In this document: positions 16,914-24,898 of the stretch, piece by piece
Numbering within the stretch: the stretch's first letter is position 1
Layout of the letters: each line of letters starts with the position of its first letter
NCBI GenBank assembly: GCA_021802645.1
Contig: JAJZRO010000019.1
Location: 1-46,290, forward strand
DNA from: Deltaproteobacteria bacterium
GTDB taxonomy: Bacteria > Desulfobacterota > Desulfobulbia > Desulfobulbales > Desulfurivibrionaceae
DNA: 46,290 nt
Reading direction: 5' to 3'
Translations under genes and position numbers: made by a program
The notes under the pieces: model-generated
What the model was told of the DNA's origin: nothing
The model's database searches: none
Seen by the model: only the letters and a program-made list of their open reading frames with translations

Positions 16914-18331
16914 TGGGCCTGGCCGGTGGGGGCGGGGGTGGCAGGAGTAGCAGGGGCACCGGACGGCGTCGCGGGCGGTGGCGGGGTTTGGGCCGCAGGC
17001 TGGGCGGCGGGTCGAGCTGCCGGAGCGGAGCGCGCCTCTTCTTTCTGCCGGCTCAAAACCTTTTTCGCATAGCCTGGGGTCTTTTCCTTGTTCAGTACCG
17101 CAGATTTGAGATTGACGATGGTGGGGGTGATGAAAACCACCAGTTCGGTCTTGTCGTTGCTTTTCTGGTTGCTCTTGAAGAGATGGCCCAGGATCGGGAT
17201 GCTGCCCAGGCCGGGAACGCTGGAGTCCTTGTCGCTCTTGTTCTCCTGGAGGATGCCGCCGATCACCGCGGTGAAGCCGTTCTGGAGGAAGAGGTTGGTG
17301 GAGATTCCCTGCTTATTGATGAGTGGTTCGCCGGTGGTGCCGACGGTGGTTGAGTCAACGCTGTCGTTGGTGACCGTCAGCGCCAGGTCGATGAATTCAT
17401 CCTGGATGATGCGCGGGGTTACCTTGAGGGAGAGGTTGGCCTCCCGGAAGGAGGTGTTGATGGTGTTGGTGGTCTGGGAGACGTAGGGCACCTCTTTGCC
17501 TTGCTTGATTTCGGCTTCTTTGCCGCTCACCACCATGATGCGCGGGGCCGAGAGGATTTCCAGCTTGTTTTCCTGCTGGAGCGCCTGGAGGTTGAGGTCG
17601 AGTTTGAGGTTGTTGCGCAGGAAGCCGAAGGTGAGGTTGGTGGTAGGTGCGGCGAGAGAGAGATCGGCCGCCGCCTTGAGCGAGTTGTTGGTGCTCAGGT
17701 TGTCGTAGCCCCAGACGATGCCGAGTTGCTTCTTGGCCTCGCTGGAAATGGAGACGATGCGTGCCTCGATGTGCACCTGCGGCATCGGCGTGTCGAGTTC
17801 CGCAAGCATCTGCTCGACGCGGGCGACGTTCACGTCGCGGTCGCGGACGATGAGGCAGTTGCCGCGGTTGGCCACGGTGAGTGAACCGTTGGCACTCAAG
17901 AGCGGTTTGAGGGCGTCGAGATAGTCGCCGGCATTGCCGTATTGGGTGCAGAGTCGCACCGTCACCTCCTCCTGCGGGCGGCCGTCCGCGCCGCTGCCCT
18001 TGGCCACGAAGATGACGCCATCCTTTTCGTAGTAATGGAGATGCTTGGTGTCGATGATGATGTTGAAGACCTCGTAGAGGCTGACGTTGTCCACGTCGAG
18101 GGTGATGGTGTCGTCGATGGTGTCGGCCATGACGATGTTGATCCCTGCCTGTTTGCCGATGCTGCGGAGCAGCAGGTCGACCTTGAGGTTTTCGCTGCGG
18201 ATGGAGGTGGGTTGTCCTTTGAGCTTGTCGAGCAGAGAACTTCCGTTGCTGTTGGCCGCGGCGGGCTGGGCACTGCCGAGGGCCAGCAGAAGCAGGATGA
18301 GGCCTGTTGCCCAAAGGTGCAGCAATTTCAT
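16910..18331 (-). CDS. mshL: MSHA pilus outer-membrane secretin
   Basis: A 473-residue secretin. The ATG at 18331 gives a signal peptide (MKLLHLWATGLILLLLALGS) and overlaps mshK by 4 bases. An N-terminal secretin/TonB-type domain (about 45-110, LKVDLLLRSIGKQAGINIV) is followed by an N1-like domain and the C-terminal secretin core, with VHIEARIVSISSEAKKQLGI, FTAVIGGILQE, SVPGLGSIPILGHLF and ELVVFITPTIV. The last 45 residues are Pro/Ala-rich and probably disordered. AGGAGG lies 12 bases before the ATG. Secretins of the type II system look similar, but neighbours fix it to pilus assembly. Confidence 0.93.
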   Translation of the reverse strand: MKLLHLWATGLILLLLALGSAQPAAANSNGSSLLDKLKGQPTSIRSENLKVDLLLRSIGKQAGINIVMADTIDDTITLDVDNVSLYEVFNIIIDTKHLHYYEKDGVIFVAKGSGADGRPQEEVTVRLCTQYGNAGDYLDALKPLLSANGSLTVANRGNCLIVRDRDVNVARVEQMLAELDTPMPQVHIEARIVSISSEAKKQLGIVWGYDNLSTNNSLKAAADLSLAAPTTNLTFGFLRNNLKLDLNLQALQQENKLEILSAPRIMVVSGKEAEIKQGKEVPYVSQTTNTINTSFREANLSLKVTPRIIQDEFIDLALTVTNDSVDSTTVGTTGEPLINKQGISTNLFLQNGFTAVIGGILQENKSDKDSSVPGLGSIPILGHLFKSNQKSNDKTELVVFITPTIVNLKSAVLNKEKTPGYAKKVLSRQKEEARSAPAARPAAQPAAQTPPPPATPSGAPATPATPAPTGQAQ

Positions 18332-18771
18332 CGTGCTTTTTTCCCTCCTGCCGGGTGGATGGGCGCTGCCGAAGGCTGCAACCACAGGGTGTGGTAGACG
18401 CCATCCTGCTCGAATACTACCATATCTTTGAGGACTTCCAAAATGGTCGAACCTTTCACCGTGTCCCCCACCGATACAACACGGTCGTTGATGATAGCAA
18501 GCGGTTTCTTGCGATCCCAGATGATTCCCGACAGGGTAAGACCGGCGGCGGAGCTGCTCCGTATGCGCGGTTCCTGGTCCTTGAAGCGATTGATCTGTTC
18601 GCGCGACCAGTTGAAGGGGTCGCGTTCCGGTACCGGGGCGGCGATCTCCTGGCGCTGGAGTTTTTCCGGCCGGATGGTCACCACCTCCGGTTTCTCGGCC
18701 GGCGGCGCAAAGGGACTCCAGGCGATAGACGCCAAGGCACAGGCGAGCAGGATCATGGGCCGGCGCTTCAT
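18328..18771 (-). CDS. mshK: MSHA biogenesis protein, MshK/PilP-like
   Basis: A 147-residue protein with an N-terminal membrane anchor or signal (MILLACALASIAW) and a periplasmic part. The C-terminal half, LTLSGIIWDRKKPLAIIND followed by VSVGDTV and ILEVLKDMVVF, resembles the beta domain of PilP, GspC and MshK that docks to the secretin. It precedes mshL with a 4-base overlap, where mshK stands in Vibrio. Sequence similarity in this family is low, so the call rests largely on position and this domain. Confidence 0.75.
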   Translation of the reverse strand: MKRRPMILLACALASIAWSPFAPPAEKPEVVTIRPEKLQRQEIAAPVPERDPFNWSREQINRFKDQEPRIRSSSAAGLTLSGIIWDRKKPLAIINDRVVSVGDTVKGSTILEVLKDMVVFEQDGVYHTLWLQPSAAPIHPAGGKKAR

Positions 18772-19550
18772 GGCTTCTTGTCTCCGCTGGCAGGGTTGGT
18801 CGCAGCGGCAGCCTGGGAAACCTGAGAAGACTGGGGCGCAGGCGGCGGCGTTGGGGTCTGGGCCGCCGCCTCGGTGGCCGCCTCGGCGGACTTCCCTTCG
18901 TAGGCGAGGCGGCCCATCACCACGCTGAAGCGCACCTTGGCGGGTTTCTGGTAGCCTTCCATCGGCAGCCGTTCGATGGCCAGGTCCTCGATGACGCTCA
19001 CCTCGGGTTGGCCTTCGACATAGGCCAGGTAGCGGTACAGATCCTGAAAGGTGGCCTCGCCGGCCAGATTGACCGCGTAGACGGCAAAGCCGTCCTTGCT
19101 CTTCTTTTCGAGCTGGCTCATTTGTTTGAGACTATTTTCGAGGTTCACCGGCGCCTTGGGGAGCAGGGTGAAGATGATCTTGGTGAAGCGCTCGGCATTG
19201 CCCCACATCTGCCACTGCTCCTTGAGGAATCCCTCCTGGAGTCCTAGGATGGCGTTCTGCTCCTCCAGGCGCTGCTGCTCGTCCCTGAGCGTTCGTTGTT
19301 CCGTGGTCAGGGCCTGGCTGGCGAGGCCGGGATCCTTGGCCAGCAGTTCGGTGCGCTGGACGGTTTTCTGGGCCAGACTCTTTTCCAGCGGTTTGACGAA
19401 CAGGGTATTGCCGGCATAAAAAACCACCAGGCAGACCGCCAGCCCCAGCAGGAGATGGCGCAGCTCCTGGAGCATCTCTGGGTCGCCCTTGACGACGAAA
19501 TACCAGTTTCGCAGGAGGTCGGTCAGTTCTTTGGCTTGGCGCGGTGGCAT
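18768..19550 (-). CDS. mshJ: MSHA biogenesis protein, MshJ/PilO-like
   Basis: A 260-residue inner-membrane protein. A cytoplasmic N-terminus is followed by one transmembrane helix (about 30-51), a coiled coil with many Gln/Glu/Arg (54-115) and a ferredoxin-like periplasmic domain (VNLENSLKQMSQLEK, then VYAVNLAGEATFQDLYRYL), as in PilO/MshJ. The tail is Pro/Ala-rich. I set the start at the ATG at 19550; the open frame extends upstream, but there it overlaps the pilN-like gene. It overlaps mshK by 4 bases. It would form the alignment complex with the PilN- and PilM-like proteins. Confidence 0.8.
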   Translation of the reverse strand: MPPRQAKELTDLLRNWYFVVKGDPEMLQELRHLLLGLAVCLVVFYAGNTLFVKPLEKSLAQKTVQRTELLAKDPGLASQALTTEQRTLRDEQQRLEEQNAILGLQEGFLKEQWQMWGNAERFTKIIFTLLPKAPVNLENSLKQMSQLEKKSKDGFAVYAVNLAGEATFQDLYRYLAYVEGQPEVSVIEDLAIERLPMEGYQKPAKVRFSVVMGRLAYEGKSAEAATEAAAQTPTPPPAPQSSQVSQAAAATNPASGDKKP

Positions 19551-19554
19551 GGCC

Positions 19555-20118
19555 TTACTTGACCTCCACGGCGAGGGTGAAGAGGAAGCGGCCTTCGGCG
19601 GCCTGGCTGTTGCGGTCGATGTCCTGCAGGGTGACCCGCTTGAACTGCGGGTTGGCCTGCAGTCGGCTGACCAGTTCCGGCAGTTCGCGGTACTGGACTG
19701 CGCTGCCGCTGATGAGGCCGGCATCTCCCTTGAAGGTGATTTTGTCGCACTTGACCGACGAGGGTATTGCCTCGCTGATGGTGGCGAGCACCCTGGAGAA
19801 GCTGCGTTTTTCCGCGATCTGGCGGGAAAGCGACTCCACCTGCGTCTGGAGTTCGCCCTGCTGTTGCTTGCGCTGGCTGATGGCGTCGGCGAGTTGCTTG
19901 AGGTCACTGGCCAAGAGGGTGGAGTGGCGTACCCGCGTCTCGAGCTGCGCGATTTCCGCGTCGAGCTGATGGTTCTTGGCGACAAGCTGTAGATGGCGGG
20001 TGTAGAGGAAGGTCACGATCAGCAAGAGCAAAACAGCAAGGGCGAACGGCAGTGCCTTCCTGATCCGTTGGGGAATCGGAGTCTGCGGGACGAGGTTGAT
20101 CCGTTGCAGTTGCAGCAT
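19555..20118 (-). CDS. PilN-like alignment-complex protein of the MSHA locus
   Basis: A 187-residue protein. The N-terminal INLVPQTPIP resembles the INLLP motif with which PilN binds PilM in the cytoplasm. One transmembrane helix (about 21-42) is followed by a coiled coil (LQLVAKNHQLDAEIAQLE onward) and a small alpha/beta periplasmic domain (FKGDAGLISGSAVQYRELP). The start ATG is 2 bases after the mshI stop, and mshJ follows after 4 bases. The role, inner-membrane alignment complex, follows from the PilM-PilN-PilO order. Confidence 0.8.
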   Translation of the reverse strand: MLQLQRINLVPQTPIPQRIRKALPFALAVLLLLIVTFLYTRHLQLVAKNHQLDAEIAQLETRVRHSTLLASDLKQLADAISQRKQQQGELQTQVESLSRQIAEKRSFSRVLATISEAIPSSVKCDKITFKGDAGLISGSAVQYRELPELVSRLQANPQFKRVTLQDIDRNSQAAEGRFLFTLAVEVK

Positions 20119-20120
20119 GG

Positions 20121-21179
20121 TCAGCCCCGTGTCCCGGTGCCGATGGCAAGCGCCTGGAGCATGGGCGGGCAGTCGGCGGTTTCCGGCAAGGTGGTGAGTG
20201 GTTCCAACTCCAGTTCGAGGGAGGTGCGGCCCCAGCGTTGCAGTTCCTGCCAGAAGGCTTCGGCCCCGCCCACCACTGCCCGCTTGATGGCGCCGCCTTT
20301 CACTACCGAGGCGTAGTAGTCGCGGGTGCGCATGATTTCGAGGCCGATATGCTGGAGATAGTCGGCCCAGGAGGTATCCGCCGGGGTGTCGTCGGCGGTG
20401 GCGGCGGAAGTTCGCACTGCACCGCCGGGGGCGGAAAGGATGGCGAACCCGGCCAGCAGGGAGTCCTCTTCCCCGGCTTCCGGATGATGCGGCGCGTTCG
20501 TGACGGGGGGTTCTGCCGCCGATTCCGGTGACTGGCGAGACAAGGTGCGATGGGGCGGACTCTGCGGTTGGTTGGCCGACACGGTGCGCACCAGAGTCAA
20601 GAGCCCCTGTTCGTAGACCGCCAGCGAGATGCTGTTTTTCCAAATCAGCGCACAGAGGGTAGCGGTCTCCGGCCGGAGGCGGTTTTCCCGGCCAAGCAGG
20701 GCGAAGGCGGCAAAGACATCCGCCTCTAGGTGTTTGATTTCCAGATGCTTGCGTGCGAACTCGTTGCGCAGGGTGTGGAATCTGGCCGCTGGAAAGAGGT
20801 AGACCGTCACCTGGAGGCGGTCGCGGTGGCGCTCGACGATCTGCCAGTCGTAAATGAAATCGGAAAGCGGTCGGTTGACTGCCTTGGCCAAGTGATAGGG
20901 CAACGCCTTGCCTACAGCCGCGTCGGGCATGGCGGGCAGGGCGATGGCGACGATCTCCAGGAAATGGAGCGGCACGGCCAGGGAGACCTCGCCGCGCAGG
21001 TTGTTGAGGGTGGAGAGCAGACGCGGTGCCGCCACATCGCTCATAATGGGGGTGTCGGTGCGGGCGTGGATGGTTAGTGCCGCGGTACCCACGGTCGAGC
21101 GGATCACCTCGCCGAGGAAACAGGCGTTATCCGAGCTCGTGAGGGTGAAATGGCGTTTGGTCAGGCGTGGCAAGGCCAT
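20121..21179 (-). CDS. mshI: MSHA biogenesis protein, MshI/PilM-like
   Basis: A 352-residue soluble protein with the actin-like PilM/MshI pattern in a divergent form. VSLAVPLHFLEIVAIALPAM near residue 68 and the C-terminal segment around DTSWADYLQHIGLEIMRTRDYYAS fit the family, while the ATP-binding residues are hard to see. An insertion rich in Pro, Ser and Ala (about 205-265) is low complexity. It is followed by pilN-like and pilO-like genes, the conserved M-N-O order, which supports the call more than sequence motifs do. Confidence 0.75.
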   Translation of the reverse strand: MALPRLTKRHFTLTSSDNACFLGEVIRSTVGTAALTIHARTDTPIMSDVAAPRLLSTLNNLRGEVSLAVPLHFLEIVAIALPAMPDAAVGKALPYHLAKAVNRPLSDFIYDWQIVERHRDRLQVTVYLFPAARFHTLRNEFARKHLEIKHLEADVFAAFALLGRENRLRPETATLCALIWKNSISLAVYEQGLLTLVRTVSANQPQSPPHRTLSRQSPESAAEPPVTNAPHHPEAGEEDSLLAGFAILSAPGGAVRTSAATADDTPADTSWADYLQHIGLEIMRTRDYYASVVKGGAIKRAVVGGAEAFWQELQRWGRTSLELELEPLTTLPETADCPPMLQALAIGTGTRG

Positions 21180-21185
21180 GGTGGT

Positions 21186-21845
21186 TCAGCGTCCGTGCGG
21201 GGCATTCGGCCCGGTGCTGCGGGGCTGCTTCGCCTGCCAGGCATCGTCGAGCCGGCCGGCTTCGGCTAGGATGGCGAGGTTGCGGCGTAGCGCCGGGTCG
21301 TCGGGATTGAGAACGCTGGCCTCCCGCAAGAGGCGGTTGGCAGGGCCAAAGAGGCCGAGTTCGCTCAAGGCGGCGGCCATGTCGATGAGCGGCTCCGGTG
21401 CCTGTGGGTCGAGTTGCCGGGCGCGGTCAAAGAAATAGATACTGCGCCAATAGTCGCCGCTGCGGAAGAGTGCCGCTCCGGTTCGGCTCAACTGCACCGC
21501 CTGTTCCACAGCCGAGGTCGTTGCCGGACCGCGGTCTTGGGGAGGCACGTTGATGTTGGATGCCGCCGATCTGGCGGAACGAGCAGCATCAGGGTTGGGC
21601 AACAGCTGGAGGGTGATGAGCAGCTGGCGGAAGTTGGCGGTGAGCGGTGTCAGGTTGAGGCGGGTCGAGAGTAGGACGGTATAGAGTACCATCACCCCGA
21701 GCATCACCACCAGCAGCAGGGAAAGGAAGCGGGGTGGGCCGCTCTTGACCACGGCTGGGCTTTTGCGGCTGGGGGAGCGCCGTGCCGGCTCGTTGCTGCT
21801 TTCATGGTGCCGGATTTTCTCCAGGGTGTTGAAGAGTTTGCTCAC
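21186..21845 (-). CDS. mshN: MSHA biogenesis protein, MshN-like TPR protein
   Basis: A 219-residue membrane-anchored protein. A basic cytoplasmic N-terminus of about 38 residues is followed by one transmembrane helix (FLSLLLVVMLGVMVLYTVLL) and a C-terminal part with TPR repeats (RTGAALFRSGDYWRSIYFFD and the next two helical pairs). MshN of Vibrio has the same layout. The start is GTG at 21845. It follows the prepilin gene by 9 bases and precedes mshI by 6. Confidence 0.72.
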   Translation of the reverse strand: MSKLFNTLEKIRHHESSNEPARRSPSRKSPAVVKSGPPRFLSLLLVVMLGVMVLYTVLLSTRLNLTPLTANFRQLLITLQLLPNPDAARSARSAASNINVPPQDRGPATTSAVEQAVQLSRTGAALFRSGDYWRSIYFFDRARQLDPQAPEPLIDMAAALSELGLFGPANRLLREASVLNPDDPALRRNLAILAEAGRLDDAWQAKQPRSTGPNAPHGR

Positions 21846-21854
21846 TGGGGCACG

Positions 21855-22451
21855 TTACCAAGAAGAAGGGACGCGGTCGGCGCTGTCGATGTTGTCCGAA
21901 GAAGGCCGGTCGTCGTTGATATAGAAGACCGCATCCACCACCCGGCCGTTGGCGTCCCGCTCGTTGCCGGGATAATAGGCCCAGCCGGTTCCTTCATCGG
22001 CCCGGCGCGGAGTGACCAGAATATCGGCGAGCAGTCGGCCGGTGACGCCTGCAGGGCTCGCGGCCATGCCGGGGGCCAGGTCGGGCAGGTCGCAGGTGGG
22101 CAAGGCCTGGTTGGCTACGGTGGAATATTGATCGGTACGTACCAGCCGGTACCCCCTGAGGGCCGCCGGTCGGGTCGCCAGGGAGAGTTCGTTGCGTTGC
22201 ACCTCGTCGAGGGTCGGCCAGTCGGGGTTGTCGCCGTCCGGCCCTGTATTCACCCCGGAGACGAGGATCTTGGCGTGGGCCAGTTCGATGCCGCCGCGGA
22301 TGGCGGCGAGCTTACCCTTGACTGCGGCGATTTTCGCCTCTTTCTGCATGTTGAGATAATAGGGGATGGCGGTGGCGGAGATGATGCCGAGGATGATGAT
22401 GACGATGATCAGTTCGAGCAGGGTAAAGCCCCGGCTGTTGCGGATCGTCAT
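21855..22451 (-). CDS. minor type IV prepilin (MshB-like position)
   Basis: A 198-residue prepilin. A short leader, MTIRNSRG, is followed by FTLLELIIVIIILGIISATAI, with Glu5 present. The globular part is charged and has one visible Cys (PTCDLP), so no standard pilin disulfide. It carries a Pro- and Asp-rich segment with DGDNPDWPTL. A run of GGGAGG repeats precedes the ATG. It stands between mshP and mshN after the only larger gap of the cluster (168 bases), so it may begin a second transcript. It may be an initiating or tip pilin; MshB is the positional analogue. Confidence 0.82.
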   Translation of the reverse strand: MTIRNSRGFTLLELIIVIIILGIISATAIPYYLNMQKEAKIAAVKGKLAAIRGGIELAHAKILVSGVNTGPDGDNPDWPTLDEVQRNELSLATRPAALRGYRLVRTDQYSTVANQALPTCDLPDLAPGMAASPAGVTGRLLADILVTPRRADEGTGWAYYPGNERDANGRVVDAVFYINDDRPSSDNIDSADRVPSSW

Positions 22452-22522
22452 GGTTGGTCTCCCCTCCCTCCCGTCGGCGTGTGCCCAGTGAAACAGCGTA
22501 CTTCATTTTTTTGTTTGTTATC

Positions 22523-22551
22523 AACGTACTGATCTTGCAGAAAAATATCAA
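22523..22551 (-). promoter_or_regulatory. possible internal promoter of the msh cluster
   Basis: On the minus strand TTGATA (22551-22546) and TACGTT (22528-22523) are separated by 17 bp in an AT-rich gap, the only sizeable gap within the cluster. Hexamer quality is modest. It would drive the minor prepilin and mshN-I-(pilN)-J-K-L-M-E-G. Confidence 0.35.
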
Positions 22552-22619
22552 GTAGTTAAAGAGTGGGAAAACCGGCTGGCTGCGGGAAATTGCGGGATTG
22601 CATCTTTAACGCGTTGAAA

Positions 22620-23015
22620 TCATAGAATATATTTGACTTCAATGGTGCGGCTGATGTTCTCCGTGGGGCTCACCGCCCGCGTAGCGGTGACGCGGATGGT
22701 GGTCGGCGTGCCGCTGGCGCCCAAGGTTCCGCCGATGATGGTGCGAGAGGTGGTGAATCCCGCCACCGTCGGGTCGCCGGCGTAGGCGCCGCCCCCGCCG
22801 TGGTCGTGGAAGAGGATGGTTCGCTGGGCAGTGGTGTCCGCTGCGTAGATCGCCTCTGCCCAGAGGTAGTCCTCGGAAGAGGAGAGGCTGCTGATTACGG
22901 TATAGCGAGCGATGAGCAGGCCGAAGAGGGCGAGGACGACGATGACGAAGATGGCGGTCATCAGGCCGAAGCCCTGCTGATTAACGGTTGGTCGGCGGAG
23001 GCGGTCAGGGTGCAT
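22620..23015 (-). CDS. mshP: MshP-like pilus-associated protein
   Basis: A 131-residue protein. NQQGFGLMTAIFVIVVLALFGLLI near the N-terminus looks like a PilX/MshP-type prepilin helix in which the glutamate at position 5 is absent, as is usual for MshP. The remaining part is short and beta-rich. AAGGAGGTG lies about 10 bases before the ATG, inside the end of mshO; the genes overlap by 11 bases. It probably is a minor pilin-like subunit at the tip. Confidence 0.78.
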   Translation of the reverse strand: MHPDRLRRPTVNQQGFGLMTAIFVIVVLALFGLLIARYTVISSLSSSEDYLWAEAIYAADTTAQRTILFHDHGGGGAYAGDPTVAGFTTSRTIIGGTLGASGTPTTIRVTATRAVSPTENISRTIEVKYIL

Positions 23016-23808
23016 TTTGGATCTGCACCTCCTTGTGAAAGTCCACCGAGTCGCCGTTGCGGCTGATGGTGAAGCGGATACTGACCAATGCGCTGCTGGT
23101 CAGCGAGCCGGGGGTGAAGTCGAAGATGAGGTTGCTCACGTTTTCGGCCAGCGGGTTGCCGGCCGGAAAGGTGATGGGGCTCTGGTAGTTGGTGCTGTCG
23201 ATGGTCATGGCGGCGCGGGTCAGGGTGGTGCCGTTGAGATAATAGCGCACTGCCCGGTTGACCGCGTAGAAGCGGCTGTCGGGCGAGGCGGCGATGATGT
23301 CGGGGGAGAGGTTCATCCGGTTGGTCGATGCGATGGTGCCGGTCACCCGGTAGAGTCGGCGCTGGTTGGGATCGGTGCTGCTGAAGTCGCTCCAGTTGCG
23401 GTTATAGATGGAGATAATGCTGCCCACCGGCAAGGGGTTGGTCTGGTCGCGGATGAACTGCTTCGGGTTGTTGTCGATGTACTGGCCAAAGACGCAGTCC
23501 TGCGGGGCGGCGGTGGGAGGACAGGTCATGGCATTTTCGTCGATCATGCCGAAGGTAAGGCCGTGGCTGCCCGGTTCGACCAGGATGGCGTTGGGCAGGG
23601 TGATCCGCAGTTCCCGTTCCATGCGGGCGAGGACGAGCTGGCCCTCCTCGTAGATTTCGGTGCGGGCGTCGGTGTCGGCAAAGCCCTTGAATGCCTGGGT
23701 GATGAACTCGGCGCCCATGCTGCCCAGGATACCGAGCAGCACGATGACGATGATGAGTTCCACCAGGGTGAAACCATGCTGCGTGCTATGGCGATGGAGA
23801 GGGTTCAT
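23005..23808 (-). CDS. mshO: MshO-like minor prepilin
   Basis: A 267-residue prepilin of PilW/MshO type. The leader ends at Gly12 before FTLVELIIVIVLLGILGSMG. ARMERELRITLPNAI, a segment typical of MshO/PilW, follows the N-terminal helix. The Cys pair in TCPPTAAPQDC suggests a disulfide. It overlaps mshD by 4 bases and mshP by 11. Larger size than major pilins fits a tip or initiation subunit. Confidence 0.85.
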   Translation of the reverse strand: MNPLHRHSTQHGFTLVELIIVIVLLGILGSMGAEFITQAFKGFADTDARTEIYEEGQLVLARMERELRITLPNAILVEPGSHGLTFGMIDENAMTCPPTAAPQDCVFGQYIDNNPKQFIRDQTNPLPVGSIISIYNRNWSDFSSTDPNQRRLYRVTGTIASTNRMNLSPDIIAASPDSRFYAVNRAVRYYLNGTTLTRAAMTIDSTNYQSPITFPAGNPLAENVSNLIFDFTPGSLTSSALVSIRFTISRNGDSVDFHKEVQIQNAP

Positions 23809-24416
23809 ATGTTGGTCACCGCGGCGACGAAGTAGAAGATTTCGCCCGTTGGCGAGGTCACCGTGACGACGACGAGCTTGGTGTCGGTGGTGCCTGGGGC
23901 GGCCGGGGTATTCTGGTCGATGGGGTTGGCGCTGCTGGCAATGTAACGCACCGTGGCCTTGCGGCGGTAGCCCGGCAGCGAAAAGGCGGTGCCGCGCTGG
24001 TCGTGGAAGGTGTCCACCTCTTCGGCCATGGCGTTGTAGTCGTCCACGTCGTCGTAGAGGGTACGGTCGGTCTCACCGGCATCGGCGCCGATGGCCGAGG
24101 CGGTGCGGGCGCCAGGGGCGCCGCAGTTGTCCACCAGCGACGGCCGTGTCGCTTTGCTCGAACTCTCGCCCGAGCAGATGGGGCCGCCGCCCACCGGCGT
24201 GTTTTCGTCCCACCGCTTGGCCATAATTTCGTCCATCAGGGCCTGGCCCAAGGCCACGGCGCGCTGGCGGACCATGGGGTCCGGCCCATGGACGATAGAG
24301 TTGACAAAGGGAATGAGAATCAGCGACACCGCGCCGAGAATGACGATGGTCAGCACCAGTTCGATGAGGGTGAAACCGTGGCTGGCGGCCGAGAGGGGGC
24401 GACGGGTCAGGGACAT
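23805..24416 (-). CDS. mshD: MshD-like minor prepilin
   Basis: A 203-residue prepilin. The leader ends in Gly14 before FTLIELVLTIVILGAVSLIL. The segment ALMDEIMAKRWDENTPVGGG is very close to the MshD signature of gamma-proteobacteria, the clearest link of this locus to MSHA. Start at ATG 24416, inside mshC, with GAGGGG before it; the open frame continues upstream only because it overlaps mshC. One Cys pair (PICSG and NCGAP). Confidence 0.88.
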   Translation of the reverse strand: MSLTRRPLSAASHGFTLIELVLTIVILGAVSLILIPFVNSIVHGPDPMVRQRAVALGQALMDEIMAKRWDENTPVGGGPICSGESSSKATRPSLVDNCGAPGARTASAIGADAGETDRTLYDDVDDYNAMAEEVDTFHDQRGTAFSLPGYRRKATVRYIASSANPIDQNTPAAPGTTDTKLVVVTVTSPTGEIFYFVAAVTNI

Positions 24417-24898
24417 GTGTTCCCCTCGTTGATATAGCCGGTTTCCGGGCAGAGGGTGAACAGCTTGGTCCCGCCGATGATGTAGGTACGGGCACTGCTG
24501 CTGGTGAGCAGGGTGCCGGCGCCGTCGATGGGTTCGCCCAGGCCGTTGAACCATACCGCAGGGCCGGTGAGGGTCATGGTGCAGTCGTCGAGCAGGCAGC
24601 GGTTCTGGTATTCCGGGTCGGCGGGGCCGGTGGCGCCTTGCTGGATGGTATAACGGTTGTTGTTGATGACGATGCCCCACGCGGTGGCGGTACCGGTGAA
24701 CGGCCGGGTGATCGCCTTGTGCTGCGTGAGCCGGAAGAGCCGCTTGAATTCGCGGGCTGCCGCCTCTTCCTTCATGCCGCTCGGCCATTTTTCGATCACC
24801 ACCACCGCGAGGATACCGAGGATGACGATGATCAGCACCAGTTCGGTGAGGGTGAAGCCTTTTTCGGAAGCGGCGCGGGAGGAGGCGAAGGGGGTCAT
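24407..24898 (-). CDS. mshC: MshC-like minor prepilin
   Basis: A 163-residue prepilin of GspH/MshC type. A 14-residue leader ends in Gly before FTLTELVLIIVILGILAVV. The part after the helix, REFKRLFRLTQHKAI, matches MshC-like pilins, and four cysteines (NRCLLDDC and TLCPETG plus one near the end) can form two disulfides. AAGGAG is found 10 bases before the ATG. It overlaps mshQ by 4 and mshD by 10 bases. Confidence 0.83.
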   Translation of the reverse strand: MTPFASSRAASEKGFTLTELVLIIVILGILAVVVIEKWPSGMKEEAAAREFKRLFRLTQHKAITRPFTGTATAWGIVINNNRYTIQQGATGPADPEYQNRCLLDDCTMTLTGPAVWFNGLGEPIDGAGTLLTSSSARTYIIGGTKLFTLCPETGYINEGNTCP